From positions 62,001 through 126,000 of the forward strand of contig MU401480.1 of assembly GCA_022579005.1 (NCBI GenBank): 64,000 nucleotides of DNA. The letters run 5' to 3'. Source of the DNA: Poronia punctata (Eukaryota > Ascomycota > Sordariomycetes > Xylariales > Xylariaceae). Positions 34,490 to 46,211 of the stretch are shown one piece after another. How positions within the stretch are numbered: position 1 is the stretch's first letter; every line of letters begins with the position of its first letter. The notes below the pieces were generated by a model. It was given only the letters and a program-made list of their open reading frames with translations. It made no database searches and was not told the origin of the DNA. The position numbers and the translations under genes are program-made.

Positions 34490-36833
34490 GGATGAATTGA
34501 TTGTATATGTAGTAGCGCATCTTGCCGGCGTTTTGTTGGGGTATATCCAGTCAACTAGATTTCCAGGCCTGTTCAGATCTTTCTCAAAATAAAAGCCAGT
34601 TCCTTCCGACTTGCAATTCTTATTTTGACTCGGTGTCGCATATAAGACTGCTGATACGAAGTAGAGAGACGAAACCCTAAGAGCAACTCGATAAAATGAA
34701 TAAAGCTATGCTGCGAATATTGAGCGATGAAGCATTGTCCTTCGTGAATCGTGGCATCTGCTCAAGGGCCATGTCCTCAGTATCTGCCGCACGCTGACGA
34801 CTCGATCGGACATAATGATCAATTCCCGAGGTAGGCTCGCCTTTGTCTGACCTCTTAGCCAAAGTATAGCGATCACGCAGTCGTTGTCGATGAGCCATCA
34901 TCTTTGGTACCAAGGTATGTATGCCAACTCGACTTCTGGGCCCTCGCATTTTCTTGTGCCCCTCAGTGGGGTTGGCCTGTCAATACGTCAGGGATGCATA
35001 AGCTCCCTTGTTTGTGCCGGGTAGAGTTGCTCTGGCCGGGCGGTACCTGTCGATGATTATCCGGGGTAAATGGGGACGGAACTGAGTCGTGGTTTGCCCT
35101 GGTACCGACTTCCAAGCGTCTGGGCCAGAAGTATCCCAAAACGGCCGGTTATGTCTCTTTAACCAGCAATACAGGCCAGACCGTCCCAGTACTGCCTTGT
35201 ATAAGTTTAATATGTACGAAAAGGCTCCTTCCGTACTGGAACTTACCATGCTGTTTACATCATTCTTTATCCCTATCACGTGTTTAGCGATGTTGTTACA
35301 TTCGCAGAGCCAACGAGGCTACTCAGTACCTGCTAAAAACCCTTAGGCAGATACCTGTCGACGCAATGATATGACATAGATAATAAAGACAACTAGAAGG
35401 TGCAATCTGAGCTCTTTCCCAACGTTACTTGTCGGTAGCAACGATGGGAACGTACCTTACCTACTCGTAATGCAAGGCTCCCAACATAAGCGGTGTGTTA
35501 CCCCTTGTTGCTGACATGTTCATCAAAGCGGCTAAAGAGGCTAAAGACAGAGTTGACCGATCTGACGCGCCATTCTCGTGCTCTGGACCACGTCGGCGGA
35601 TATTGGGTCCGCTGGATTCGATCGGAGACAAAACTAGACGAGGTAGCACTCTAGAGTCTAAAGTAGCAGTGGCCTAGACCTCGAGGTCAAGTTCGAGATT
35701 TCGCGTTCGAGACGACGACTGGTTTACTGTTGATTCATTGTCTATAACGCCTCTGATCTGAGCGAGCGCTTGTATAAGTTCTGGTGTCGGCATCTCCTCG
35801 ATGCCAAGAGTGCTATAATACGGCAAGTAATATTCATAGCCTTTGCAGAAAACTAATAGATTAAAACTATTTACTCAAATCATTCGCAAGTCTACAGGAC
35901 GATAAAGGGTTTTCCCGCGGGGTTATTTAGCTCTTCATATGACACGAGTCATATGTAATATCTGCGGAGCCGCCCTGAGCAGACACACTCCAAAGGGATA
36001 AATAAGCTTTAATCTACCGTATCTTGAGACTTCCAAAACATAGCGTCGAGCCAAAGATGGACGACTAGAGAACAACTGGCATCCCCCCGGCCGCTTCATA
36101 TCTGCGTCGTGACCTAGATCTCATCCAGTGCGACCCTAATGTCTATAGTTGAGCTAGATCCGACCATCGTCTGGAGCTCCCGCACGAGAAACACAGCAGC
36201 TTCGGATCCAACGACTGATTTAATCTGGTTATTGTTAGCACCGCCCTTATACCTCTCCATGTCATCCTAGCATATTGGCCTCCTGCCTGGATCACATGAA
36301 GCTCGCTTGGTGTTTCCTTTGGTAATAGGTTTCTATTAAAAGAAGTTCCGCTGAGGACAACCACGGAACCATCAAGAGCTAGACGACGCCTTTAATATGA
36401 TTTCATCTACACAGACCTGGTTATTACATTCAACCGCAAATTTGGAAATTCTGGCGGCGGCCTGGAAGGGCCATCGTCAGAAATATGCCCAGGGCTGAGC
36501 GTCTGGTCGTGCAACTTTCGGACGCTAGGACCGTCTCCCATCGTGTCTGCTCATGATGGCCTCTTGATACCATATGCATCTAGGATGGGACTGGAAGATC
36601 TAAGGCCGTATGCTTTGTCGAGTATAGTATGGTAACTCTGCGAGACTTGAGGGGTGAGCTGGCCGACGTCGAATATAAATAGGGGCCTCATCACGAACTC
36701 GTCGATCATTTCTACTTCAGCATCATCGACATCGACATCAACTCAGTGACCAGCGAAGCGAACCGGTTCCCAGGCAGCTTACCTAGTAAAGCACTTGACA
36801 CAGCAGACATTCACCCTCAAAATTGCCATCGCC
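34490..36833. other. Intergenic, about 2.3 kb
   Basis: No supportable gene; frames are short and on both strands. The right end holds the promoter of the DUF4360 gene (see the TATA box). Confidence 0.5.
36674..36681 (+). promoter_or_regulatory. TATA box of the DUF4360 gene
   Basis: TATAAATA followed by GGGGCC lies 153 bp upstream of the start codon, with CT-rich and CATCGAC-rich leader sequence in between. It is the best core promoter element seen in the window. Confidence 0.6.
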
Positions 36834-37733
36834 ATGCGTTCTTTCATCACCGTTTTCGGCGCGGCCATGGTTGCTGCCCTTCCCGCTCTCCAGCCCGGCA
36901 CCGGAAGTGGTACTGAGCCAGACCCTAGCCAAATCCAAATCGTGAGCGTGTCTGCTAGCGGAAACGGTTGCCCTCAGGGCAGTGTCACTACCGACCTGTC
37001 TCCCGACCGCCAGGTAAGCCTCCATAAATAGAACGCAAGGAATCATTGCTAATTCTCATGCAGGTCGTCACATTTGGTTTCGACAGTTTCCAAACTTATA
37101 TCGGACCCGGTATCGCCAAGTCGGAAAATACCAAGAACTGCCAGCTTCACTTGAACCTCCAATACCCGGGTGGCTTCCAGTATGCCGTTGTAAGTGATAC
37201 ATCTGGGCCACAAGAAAAGATACGCATGAGTACTTACAGACGTCCGACCAGCTTGAATCGACCTACCACGGCTATGCTCAGGTTGAGAAGGGTGTCACCG
37301 GTAACTTCTACTCGACTTACTACTTCAGTCAGTCCCCTGCCGACACGGTAAGTAAAACCCGTTATGAATAAATACAGAGAAAAGTTCTAGACTGACAGAG
37401 GGTACAGACTACCACTCAGACATCGATCGTTGGAGGGTCTCCGTGGGATCTTGGCGATGTAAGACAGGCGCCCCTTCATTTATTCTTATCCCCTTTCACC
37501 TGAAATTCTGGTCTAATGCGGGTGTTTCTTCGTCACAGGTCTACACCAAGCAGGACCTCGTCCCCACTGCTGCCGTGATCTGGTCGCCTTGCGGTGCCAC
37601 CGGAATCCTCAACGTCAACAACCGCATCGCATTGACCTCAACCAACAGCACTGCCTTTGGCGCCATCACCGACGACGATGCCACCGTGGCCTTTACACAG
37701 CAGATACACGTCGCCTGGCAAGCTTGCAAGTAA
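36834..37733 (+). CDS. Secreted DUF4360 protein
   Basis: Small secreted protein of the DUF4360 family, found widely in ascomycetes; function unknown. Five exons join in phase to 219 aa: 36834-37013, 37064-37189, 37240-37347, 37408-37458, 37539-37733. MRSFITVFGAAMVAALPA is a signal peptide. Family features are QIQIVSVSASGNGCPQGSV near the N terminus, the VTFGFDSFQTYIGPG block, NCQLHLNLQYPGGFQYAV, the WSPCGA segment and a final Cys-Lys. Cysteines at the GNGCPQG, KNCQL, SPCGA and QACK positions probably pair. The introns are 50-80 bp, all phase 0, which suggests exon boundaries aligned to the beta-strand repeat. A TATA box lies 150 bp upstream and suggests strong, regulated expression. Confidence 0.92.
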
Positions 37734-38504
37734 ATACTGCCAGATATTACGTGACCCCCTTTTTCTTCGACCTCGACAAAAAGGGGCACATGAAAAGTGG
37801 AGATATTGGGCAGATGCTTTTTTGCAGATGGTTAAGGGGGTGATGGAATAGGATTCACTTGGCTTCATTACTTGCCCTTATCATGCGTCGTCAATCCTTT
37901 TTTATATGCTTTTGCTTGGGTTGCATGTGATTATTTGTTTACATGAGAAAACCACAATATATCGTTTTTAGCTAGTGATTTCTCAACGATGTCCTCTTTT
38001 GCCTCTCTAACCGTCTTGATTTTTGGTTCAAACACTCTCCTCGCCCAATTGATCTAAGGATAGTCGAAAGGTGATTAAAGAGCTTTCATGCTTTAATAAG
38101 TTTCTTAAGTTTCTGTTCACATTTGTTGCATGAATTTGAGAGTTGCTTTAATGAACAACTGGTTGGACCCCTTCTCCGAGAGTTGAGTCTGATGATGTTT
38201 GTTGACGTCACCAAGTGAACGTTCCACACCCATGGACTACACCAACACACCCGGATACCACTTACCTACTTACTATATCATTCCTCGAATCTATAACAAA
38301 TCAATTGTAAAGGACATGAAGTATCTCATTTCCCTCCACATTTTCCAAATTCAATAACTTAACCATCTTGTATCCGTTTACTATTCGAGATATTGATTGA
38401 GTACTCATTCAAGCCCGGAGACAGGTTGAAGAGAGACATACAACAAAACCAGACAAAAATCAGCTTTATAGACTCACCTGTAATTAATCCAACAATAAAT
38501 CACA
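37734..38504. other. Intergenic
   Basis: 3' region of the DUF4360 gene and promoter of the next plus-strand gene. AT-rich, no coding signal. The last 100 bp are A- and C-rich (CAACAAAACCAG), a usual fungal 5' leader. Confidence 0.5.
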
Positions 38505-39560
38505 ATGCCCATCCCCTACAAAAACGCAAAAATACCCACAAGCTACGCAACATGTAGCATAGGACACAAGGAAACACATACCCTCCCCAAGAAACTCCAA
38601 GCCATCGCCTCAGCCGGCTTCGACGGCATCGAGCTCTCAATGCCAGACATCATCTCCTACGGCAAACTCCTTCACGGAAAAGAACCAGACGCCACCGACT
38701 ACGACACCCTAGCAAATATCGCATCATCAATCAGAAAAGAGTCTGAAAATTTCGGTCTGAAAATCCTCATGCTCCAACCTTTTGCCAACTTCGAAGGCTG
38801 GAAAAAGGATAGTCCGCAACGGGAAGACGCCTTTCGACGCGCAGAGGGCTGGGCACAAATCATGCAAGCTGCCGGAACGGACATGTTGCAAATCGGCTCC
38901 ACGGACGCCGCGCCCGAAGACGTGTCCGCGGATCCGGAAGTGTTAGCGCGAGATCTGGCCGAGCTGGCCGATCGGTTCGCGTCGCGGGGTCTGCGCATCG
39001 CTTACGAGAATTGGTGTTGGGCGACGCGGGCGCCGGGTTGGCGAGAGGTCTGGGATATTGTTCGGAGAGCAGATAGGCCTAATTTGGGTCTTTGTCTAGA
39101 TACTTTTCAGAGCGCAGGGGGCGAGTGGGCTGATCCGACGACTAAGGATGGGTTCCGGGCTAGTTCCAGTTCTGGGTCTGACTCTAACAAACCCGGAAAA
39201 GATGTCCAGGATGCTTGGGCTGCTAGTCTACGCGATCTGGCGGCTACCGTGCCGGCTGAAAAGATCTTTCTGTTGCAGATTTCGGATGCTTACCGCTTGG
39301 ACCCGCCGCTCGCGAATAAGGACGATGCCGACGGGCTGAGACCCCGCGGACAATGGAGTCATGATTACCGACCGTTGCCGTATGATGGGGGGTATTTACC
39401 TGTTCTTGAATTCTTAGGTGCTGTGCTCGGGACGGGTTTCAGGGGTTGGTTGTCGGTTGAGGTGTTTGATTCTAAAGGGGAGGAGAAGTATGGTGATGAT
39501 CTGGAGGGGTATAGTAAGAAGGCTATGGGTTCTTTGGAGAAGCTTTTACAAGATTCATAA
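38505..39560 (+). CDS. Sugar phosphate isomerase/epimerase-like TIM barrel, dehydroshikimate dehydratase type
   Basis: Intronless, 351 aa, AP-endonuclease-2/xylose-isomerase-like TIM barrel. It resembles fungal 3-dehydroshikimate dehydratase (QutC/qa-4), which makes protocatechuate: LQPF at 90-93, AYENWCW around 167-172, GLCLDTF at 195-201, LLQISDAY, GGYLPVLEF, and SVEVF near the end. Glu168, Asp199 and the later Glu would be metal ligands in that family. The identity with QutC is only moderate by eye, and none of the quinate genes (dehydroquinase, quinate dehydrogenase, activator) is adjacent, so another dehydratase or isomerase of the family is possible. Codon use changes within the gene: the first 150 codons favour C-ending codons and the last 100 favour T and G. 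The start context ACAATGCCC is good. Confidence 0.8.
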   Translation: MPIPYKNAKIPTSYATCSIGHKETHTLPKKLQAIASAGFDGIELSMPDIISYGKLLHGKEPDATDYDTLANIASSIRKESENFGLKILMLQPFANFEGWKKDSPQREDAFRRAEGWAQIMQAAGTDMLQIGSTDAAPEDVSADPEVLARDLAELADRFASRGLRIAYENWCWATRAPGWREVWDIVRRADRPNLGLCLDTFQSAGGEWADPTTKDGFRASSSSGSDSNKPGKDVQDAWAASLRDLAATVPAEKIFLLQISDAYRLDPPLANKDDADGLRPRGQWSHDYRPLPYDGGYLPVLEFLGAVLGTGFRGWLSVEVFDSKGEEKYGDDLEGYSKKAMGSLEKLLQDS

Positions 39561-40124
39561 CATACGTATATGAGTAAGAACTAACAATTGTAAGTAAGTT
39601 ATATACAGACGTGCGTATACTCGTATACTCCTACGTGTATTCGCATCTACAAGTACTCGTAGGTCGCAAGGGGAACGGAAAGGTGGGCTATTAATCGTGC
39701 GTGCCCCACCTTTATTTGGATTCGCCTGGGCTCACTGTAGGGAAGCTTGACAAGTTCTCATCTTTTAAGTTGCAACAAAGCTTCATTTCACCATTCCTAC
39801 CTTTCCTACCTTTTCTTTCCTTATCGATAATGCTACAATTATGCAAAAGTCCATAAACGATCGACTTCCACTCGTGCTATAGATTTGACAATGTTCAGAT
39901 CGTAGACTTCATTGAGTTCCCAGGTACAACAAGCATATTCCATTCGCTAGGAAACACGCCAAAGCACGAGACATCCATCCCTTCCCCATCGCGCGAGACG
40001 AACTCCAAAAATCGAGTCGCGTCAGACAACAGTCAACAGTTTATAATAATAAAATATCGACCCGCCAATACCCAAGATCCCAGAAAAAACGGACCGGGGA
40101 CAACCCCACACACACAACGACAAA
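39561..40124. other. Intergenic
   Basis: Short ACGTGTATTCG/CTCGTATAC-like repeats at about 39608-39662, and the promoter of PRP38. No coding signal. Confidence 0.5.
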
Positions 40125-41024
40125 ATGCCATCGGATACCCACCGCGCCGACGAGCGACGCTTCCTCGACGAACGCGGCAGCAACGCCTCCCTCGCACCCA
40201 ACGGTCTAAACCCGGCGACGATCCTCGAAAAAGCCGTGCGCGAGCGCATAATCGAGAGTTATTTCTGGAAAGAGCAATGTTTCGGCGTCAACGAAGCCGA
40301 CATAGTCGACCGCGTAGTCGCGCACGTATCCTTCATCGGCGGGACATACGGTGGCGAGGGAACACAGCGACCCTCGCCGTTTCTATGTCTCGCGTTTAAA
40401 CTGCTACAGCTTGCGCCTGATGATGATGTGCTTCGTGTTTATTTGAACGAGGGCGGGGAGAGATTCAAGTATCTGAGGGCGTTGGCGTGTTTTTATGTCA
40501 GGTTGACGAGACCGGCGGAAAAGGTTTATACGATCCTGGAGCCGTTTTTGGAGGATAGGAGGAAGTTGAGGAGGAAGGGGAGGGCGGGGACGAAGTTGAC
40601 GTTTGTGGACGAGTTTGTTGATGAGTTACTTGTCAAGGATAGGGTGTGTGCGACGAGTTTGTGGAAGATGCCGACGAGGGAGATTTTGGAGGATTTGGAT
40701 AAGTTGGAACCGAGGGTTAGTCCGTTGGGGGATATTGAGGATTTGCTTGAGGACGATGAGGAGGAGCAAGAAGAAGACGAGGAAGGGGATGTGGAGATGG
40801 ATGGTGGAGAAGAGGGTGAGATTCAGACGGATAGGAGAGAGAGGAGTAGGTCGGATTCTATGGATAGAGATCGACGAAGGAGAAGTTCTTCGGAAGAGGG
40901 ACGGATGGATGTTGATCGGGATAGACGGTCTGATAGGAGTGATAGCCGGGATGGGTGGAGGAGTAGAAGTAGGAGCAGAAGCCGGAGAAGGAGTAGGAGC
41001 AGGAGCAGGAGTGACAGCAGATGA
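40125..41024 (+). CDS. PRP38: Pre-mRNA-splicing factor Prp38
   Basis: Component of the U4/U6.U5 tri-snRNP and the B complex, needed for spliceosome activation; nuclear. Intronless, 299 aa. The PRP38 domain covers about residues 25-205: ILEKAVRERIIESYFWKEQCFG, FIGGTYGG, PSPFLCLAFKLLQL, KYLRALACFYVRLT and LEPFLEDRRKLR are all in the family order. It is followed by a Glu/Asp-rich stretch (about 205-230) and an Arg/Ser tail ending in repeated RSRS dipeptides, as in metazoan and filamentous-fungal Prp38 but not in the short yeast protein. The repetitive tail keeps the other frames open, giving false antisense frames. It is convergent with GatA, 316 bp away. Confidence 0.97.
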   Translation: MPSDTHRADERRFLDERGSNASLAPNGLNPATILEKAVRERIIESYFWKEQCFGVNEADIVDRVVAHVSFIGGTYGGEGTQRPSPFLCLAFKLLQLAPDDDVLRVYLNEGGERFKYLRALACFYVRLTRPAEKVYTILEPFLEDRRKLRRKGRAGTKLTFVDEFVDELLVKDRVCATSLWKMPTREILEDLDKLEPRVSPLGDIEDLLEDDEEEQEEDEEGDVEMDGGEEGEIQTDRRERSRSDSMDRDRRRRSSSEEGRMDVDRDRRSDRSDSRDGWRSRSRSRSRRRSRSRSRSDSR

Positions 41025-41340
41025 ACTGTTATGACCCGTCATTTATTATCAACCCTCCAGCAGAAGGCAGCCTGCTCTTACGATCGATCAACCCGGTCCT
41101 TCTCTGCCTCGCCTCCATAATTGGCTGACCTAGGGCAGAACACTTCTTTAAACAAGACAAAGGGGTTGCATGATGGGGGGCATATACACATGTAAGTTGT
41201 GTGTATAGTACATTTGTTCTTCTAAGATACATAATCAAGAGAGCTAATACTGTACATTAGGTTCTCGAATCCATCCAGTGAGTTCTATATTTTACAGTGT
41301 TTCAAATATGTACAAGTGTCCAGGAAGTCGAAGTAGGACG

Positions 41341-42961
41341 TCACGAACCATTCGCGATGCTCGGGGTGATGTGACGCGATAAACGTTCAGCGACGGAGAG
41401 GACCCGTGCATCGTCCCAGAATTGACCAATGAGTTGCAATCCGCCGAAATTAAGTAGTGTCTGCTCTTCATTCGTGGGATCCACGGGAATACTCATAGGG
41501 ATACTGATGGCGGGAAGACCGGCAAGACTTGCGGGAACGGTAAAGACATCGTTCATGTAAGAATCAAATGGCGTCTGCTGATGGACGTGTTCAAGAAGTG
41601 GTGGCGTAGTCGGAGCAGTAGGGCAGACGAGGAAATCAACCTGCGAAGGGCCTAGCTTTGTCTCGAGTGCAATCGACTCATCCATCTCGCTAAGTTCGAA
41701 ATGCTGCTCGTCGAGCAAGGGGTTATCCAGCTTGAACACCCTGTCAAAGTCGCGCCGGACGAGTTGACGGACCTTTTGCGCCTGGATGAAGTAGTTGTCT
41801 ATGGCCTCTGAGCTCAAAGTATATGAACCCAGTAATATGCGTCGCTTGACTTCGCTCCCGAATCCAGACCCTCTTGTCCTTGCGTATAATACGCCGTCAT
41901 GAGCATCACTAGGTCCCGAGGTATCTCGACGGCCGTAGCGAATGCCGTCATATTTGGACAAATTAGAAGCTGCTTCGGCCGGAGCTATCACGTAGTATGC
42001 TGACAAGGCGTTCTTCGTAGAAGGGAGCGAAACAGGGACGACACGACCTCCATAAATTTGTATGCTTTCCAGAGCATCGAGCCAGCCTTGTCGTATACGG
42101 GAGTCAAGCTCCTCAATGTTGTATTCCACCGGCAGACCAAACGTCAACCCCTTGAACCACAACCGGCTTGTCTCGGCATCATCATATCCCTCCCTCTGCG
42201 CCGTGCACCTCTCCCGCACACTCAGTGGAAGTGACGTAGGATCCCTGTCATCATGCTCCTTGTAAAGACCAAGCCCAACAATAGCATCGCGAATAGGCGC
42301 GACAGTCCTAGCCAGCAACCCGACCGTGTCGAGAGAATTAGCATAAGGCACCACGCCCCAGCGCGACAACATGCCATACGAAGGCTTGAAACCGACCGTA
42401 CCCGTATACGCAGCAGGCATGCGCACGGAACCGCCCGTATCCGTCCCCAGAGCTAGATCCGCGCTTCCCTCTCTCACGGCCACGGCGCTGCCGCCTGAGC
42501 TACCGCCCGCCGAATATTTCTCGAGTGGATGTGCGTTGCGCACAGGGCCGAAAGCCGAAGTCGTCGAGTGTGTGCCCATGCCGAATTCGTCCATGCCGGT
42601 TTTGCTTACGACGTCCATTCCACGACGGCGTAGCTGGGAGACGATCGTTGCGTCGAAGGGGATCTCGGTGTCGGTTAGGATGCGAGAGCCGCATGTTGTT
42701 GGGAAGCCTTGGGCTGCGATGTTGTCTTTTACTGCGACTCGGAGCTTTGAGGCCTCAGCTGTATTCCTTGGTTAGCTCTGCATGTATAGGTTTAGAAATG
42801 GTAGATTCTTCCGTACCGTCTGTGCTACTTCTACCTGAGAGCGCGACAGCTTGGTGAAAGAGTCGCGCCGGGTAGCTTCTCGCCCGCCATTGCGTAGCTA
42901 CCAATCGATGCTTGGCGGCTCTGAGATGGACATGCCTTACATATGTAGACATGTGACCCAA
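41341..42961 (-). CDS. HER2: Glutamyl-tRNA(Gln) amidotransferase subunit A, mitochondrial
   Basis: Glutaminase subunit of the mitochondrial GatFAB-type complex that converts Glu-tRNA(Gln) to Gln-tRNA(Gln). Exons, minus strand, are 42961-42817 and 42758-41341, with a 58-bp intron (GTACGG, CTAAC branch, TACAG); 520 aa. The amidase triad is visible with correct spacing: Lys59 in VAVKDN, cis-Ser135 in GGSSGGS, nucleophile Ser159 in DTGGSVR. GFKPSYG, SLDTVG and ISIPM-type segments follow. The 48-residue exon 1 is Arg-rich (RHVHLRAAKHRLVATQWRAR) and could serve for mitochondrial import; a start at Met4 is equally possible. It is divergent from the phosphoesterase gene. Other amidases share the triad, but the overall pattern GMDEFGMG...AFGPVRNA is that of GatA. 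Confidence 0.95.
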
Positions 42962-43409
42962 ATTTCTTTTGTGAAAGGGAATGAATCAGGATGCTACGGC
43001 ATTTTATATTCAACTTTCAAGATTGTAGGTAGTTCCTTAAGCAGAGTAAATTGACGTTTGATGCCAAGAGTTCCCCATCCATTAGCTTCCCGGGTAAGGT
43101 GGGGAACACCAGCGGCAAGCCGTAAGGGTCCCCAGTACAGTCACGGGGCGCGTCCATCAATAAATGCCGGCCGGGACGTCAGTTTGGCGCAGTCCAGATA
43201 TCGAAAACCTCCATCCTACGTACATCCTAACCCGCCACCTGCATCCTAATAAATCCTACATAATACATGATAGTTATTCCTACGAAAAAATTACGTGTTT
43301 TCTGCCTCGAACATTATTCTATGAGTTAGGACTTGATATTTCAATTGTTCCCTTCGATGGGAGGTGTCTAGAATTATACATGCCAAAATAGACCATCCTT
43401 TTTAGAATC
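42962..43409. promoter_or_regulatory. Divergent promoter between GatA and the phosphoesterase
   Basis: 448 bp with the two start codons facing away from each other. No open frame with coding character. No core element stands out. Confidence 0.4.
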
Positions 43410-45312
43410 ATGATTCACAAAACTACAGCCACAATACTTTCCCTGGCGATTGTCGCCAATGGAGCTCAACCAGGAGCGCCGGCTCCCGTAGCTGCTCCCA
43501 TGCGAGACCTGGAATGGGGCCAGATCAATTTCCTGCACACTACCGATACTCACGGCTGGCTTGGCGGACATTTGCAAGAGTGCGTACTTATATATATTAA
43601 CCTTTTATGTGCACAATCGATCGGCTTACTGACTTTCTCTCTACGATAGGGCCCAATACTCGGCCGATTGGGGCGACTATGTTTCCTTTACCGAGCACAT
43701 GCGAAAAAAGGCAGACGAGAATGGCGTCGACTTACTAGTCATAGACACAGGCGACCGGATCGAAGGGAACGGCCTCTACGACGGGTCCGATCCCAAGGGC
43801 AAATACATCTACGACATCTTCAGCCAGCAGGACGTGGACATATTATGCACAGGGAACCACGAATTATATCACGAGGAAAGTGTTGCGCGGGAACATAACA
43901 CGACGGTCCCCCGCTTCAGGGAGCAGTACATTGCTTCCAATCTCGACTACATAGAGCCCGAGACCGGGAACCAGATCCCGCAGGCTCGGCGATATATCAA
44001 GTTCAAGACGAAAAACCAGGGGCTGGATGTTGTCGCGTTGGGGTATCTCTTCAACTTTGATCGGAACGCGAACAATAGCGTTGTTTTGCCCGTCGAAGAG
44101 ACGCTGAAGAGCGAATGGTTCCAGGCGGCGATCCGCGAAAAGGCAGACTTGTTCGTCGTCATAGGCCACGTAGGTCTTCGGATGAAGGAGTTCGAACAAA
44201 TCTTTAAAGTCATTCGAGATCAGAACTGGTACACGCCCATCGCCTTCCTCGGCGGCCATGCACATGTCCGAGACACGCGCAAGTTTGACGATCAGGCATA
44301 TGCCATCGCTAGTGGACGGTATTTCGAAACAATTGGCTGGATGTCCGTGGACGGCATAAAGAAGAAAAACAAAAACAAGGCCGGCGCTACTTTCAAACGA
44401 CGATATATCGATAACAATGTCCTCGGTCTGCAGCATCATGCCGGAGTAGAAGACGAAGAAGAATTCACCACCTCCCACGGCCACAACGTCAGCCTCATGA
44501 TCGCCAATGCGCGTAAAGAGCTCGATCTAGACCGGAAGATCGGCTGCTCTCCTAGGAATCTCTGGATGAGTCGCGCCAAGTATCCCAGCCCAGGAAGCAT
44601 CTACACATGGCTGGAGAACGAAGTCCTTCCCGACGCGATACACAATCAAGATCGTGACAAGCCCAGACTTACAATCGTGAACACTGGCGCCGTGCGTTTC
44701 GACATCTTCAAAGGCGCTTTTACCAAAGACTCGACTTTCCTAGTCTCGCCTTTTACTAGCAAGTTCAACTACATCGCCGACGTGCCCTACGATGTAGCGA
44801 AGAAGGTGTTGCAGTTGCTTAATAGCGGTGGCCAAGTAGCTGGTCTGGATACTTCGTATCTGACGGTTCCTGAACAGATGGCCCCTAGTCCGTTCTTATT
44901 CAAAGAACCAGAACCACCAGTTATAATTCCGGATATGTTTATGGATCAACAACAACAACAACCACTTGTTAGCACCGACGACGACGATGATGATGATGAT
45001 GATGAACCGAAACTCGTAAACGGCTACACGACAAAGGATGATCTAGGCGACGATGGCGACGACGCCATTCACTCGCCGATTAAATTCTACGCCGTGCCTA
45101 ACTGTATCCAGTCGCAAGCCGCGTTTCCCGAGACGGCCGATCCGGAAACGGTCGATCTCGTTTTCATCGATTACGTACAGCCCTGGATTATACCCGCGTT
45201 GAAATTCAGTGGAGGGGATTATGATACGGATGATGTCAAGGTGTATCTGGACAAGACGCTTACGGATGTCATTGCTGGTTGGGTTGGTGAGCATTGGAAG
45301 GATGGTTGTTAA
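43410..45312 (+). CDS. Secreted calcineurin-like phosphoesterase (5'-nucleotidase family, YHR202W type)
   Basis: Metallophosphoesterase of the 5'-nucleotidase/UshA superfamily, closest in plan to yeast Yhr202w. Exons 43410-43579 and 43650-45312 (70-bp intron, GTGCGT...GATAG) give 610 aa. A signal peptide (residues 1-18, ending in VANG) precedes a Pro/Ala-rich linker. Metal-binding motifs appear in order: Asp46 and His48 in TTDTHGW, DTGDR, GNHEL, VIGHVG and GGHAHVRD. The C-terminal nucleotide-specificity domain contains [12 protein letters not shown] and [12 protein letters not shown] low-complexity insert of about 100 residues after this contains QQQQQQ and a run of nine to ten Asp, probably a surface loop. 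A WGDYVSF segment and end at WKDGC match the family. Probably vacuolar or secreted; substrate not known. Confidence 0.92.
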
Positions 45313-46211
45313 ACGACTTTGCTTTTTCGGCATATATGTGTTCTTGGACATTTATTTGTGAGCAATACGGTGTTTTGTTCTACTCGTACATCAGCGACAT
45401 GGCACTATACATGATGGCCTTTTTCATATTGAACTTTGGTTTTCGTATGATAGCCTTACACATATCTCTCAGCATCATATAACTTATATACAGTCGCTAT
45501 CGCTACGTTGTTTACGACGTGCGTGTGATAAGGGTGGCCATGGTATCTCGAGTGCGCCTGTAACTCCCAACTTGCTGAAACTGTGAAAACGGGCCCTCTT
45601 TTAGTCACGGATGGACGTCCTATTCGCTGCTCGTTGGCAGAAAACCAAAACAGCACCGACCAGCGGGCTAGCAAGCCTCTTGCCATATCCAGTCTTGCGA
45701 CACCTTGTCCTGCTTGGACTATATTGCCACAAGTGTCCTGAATCCGTCTCGATTGTTCCTGCGTCACTATAATGTAAATGCCGCCCAAAAGCGAAGGGCC
45801 ATCTTAGCCCCATGGGCTGGAATAGTGGCGGTTACCTGTTGGGATGGCGATGATTCGCGTGGACAACTCATCCAAGTTCCACCTGGTCCGTGTAGCGCCG
45901 TCTGAGCATAGAGCGGTTGGATATCTGCACAACTCATAAAACTAGGCATTCGGGTTTGGATTGCGTCGCCTTTCCGGTTCTTGCTTCGTAAAGTTTCATC
46001 TGCACCCTAGAGGGCTTATGCAGGGCCGTGTGGTTGACGTAGCCGTTCCGAGGTCTAGAATGTCGTCTCGCACCCAAGTTTCGGCAGAAATTGGCGGCAT
46101 CCTCCCAAGAGCGTCCATACCCCTAGACCGATGTGGAAAGATAATAACACCAAGACCCGGCAGGGCGTAATCGTTTTGCGCTCTAGTCGTGATCTTGCTC
46201 AAGCGTCACGG
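45313..46211. other. Convergent intergenic region
   Basis: Between the 3' ends of the phosphoesterase and ISY1. Short frames only; no coding signal. Confidence 0.5.

Noticed and set aside
43864..44484. 206-codon minus-strand frame
   Set aside because: Antisense shadow of the phosphoesterase gene; no domain of its own.
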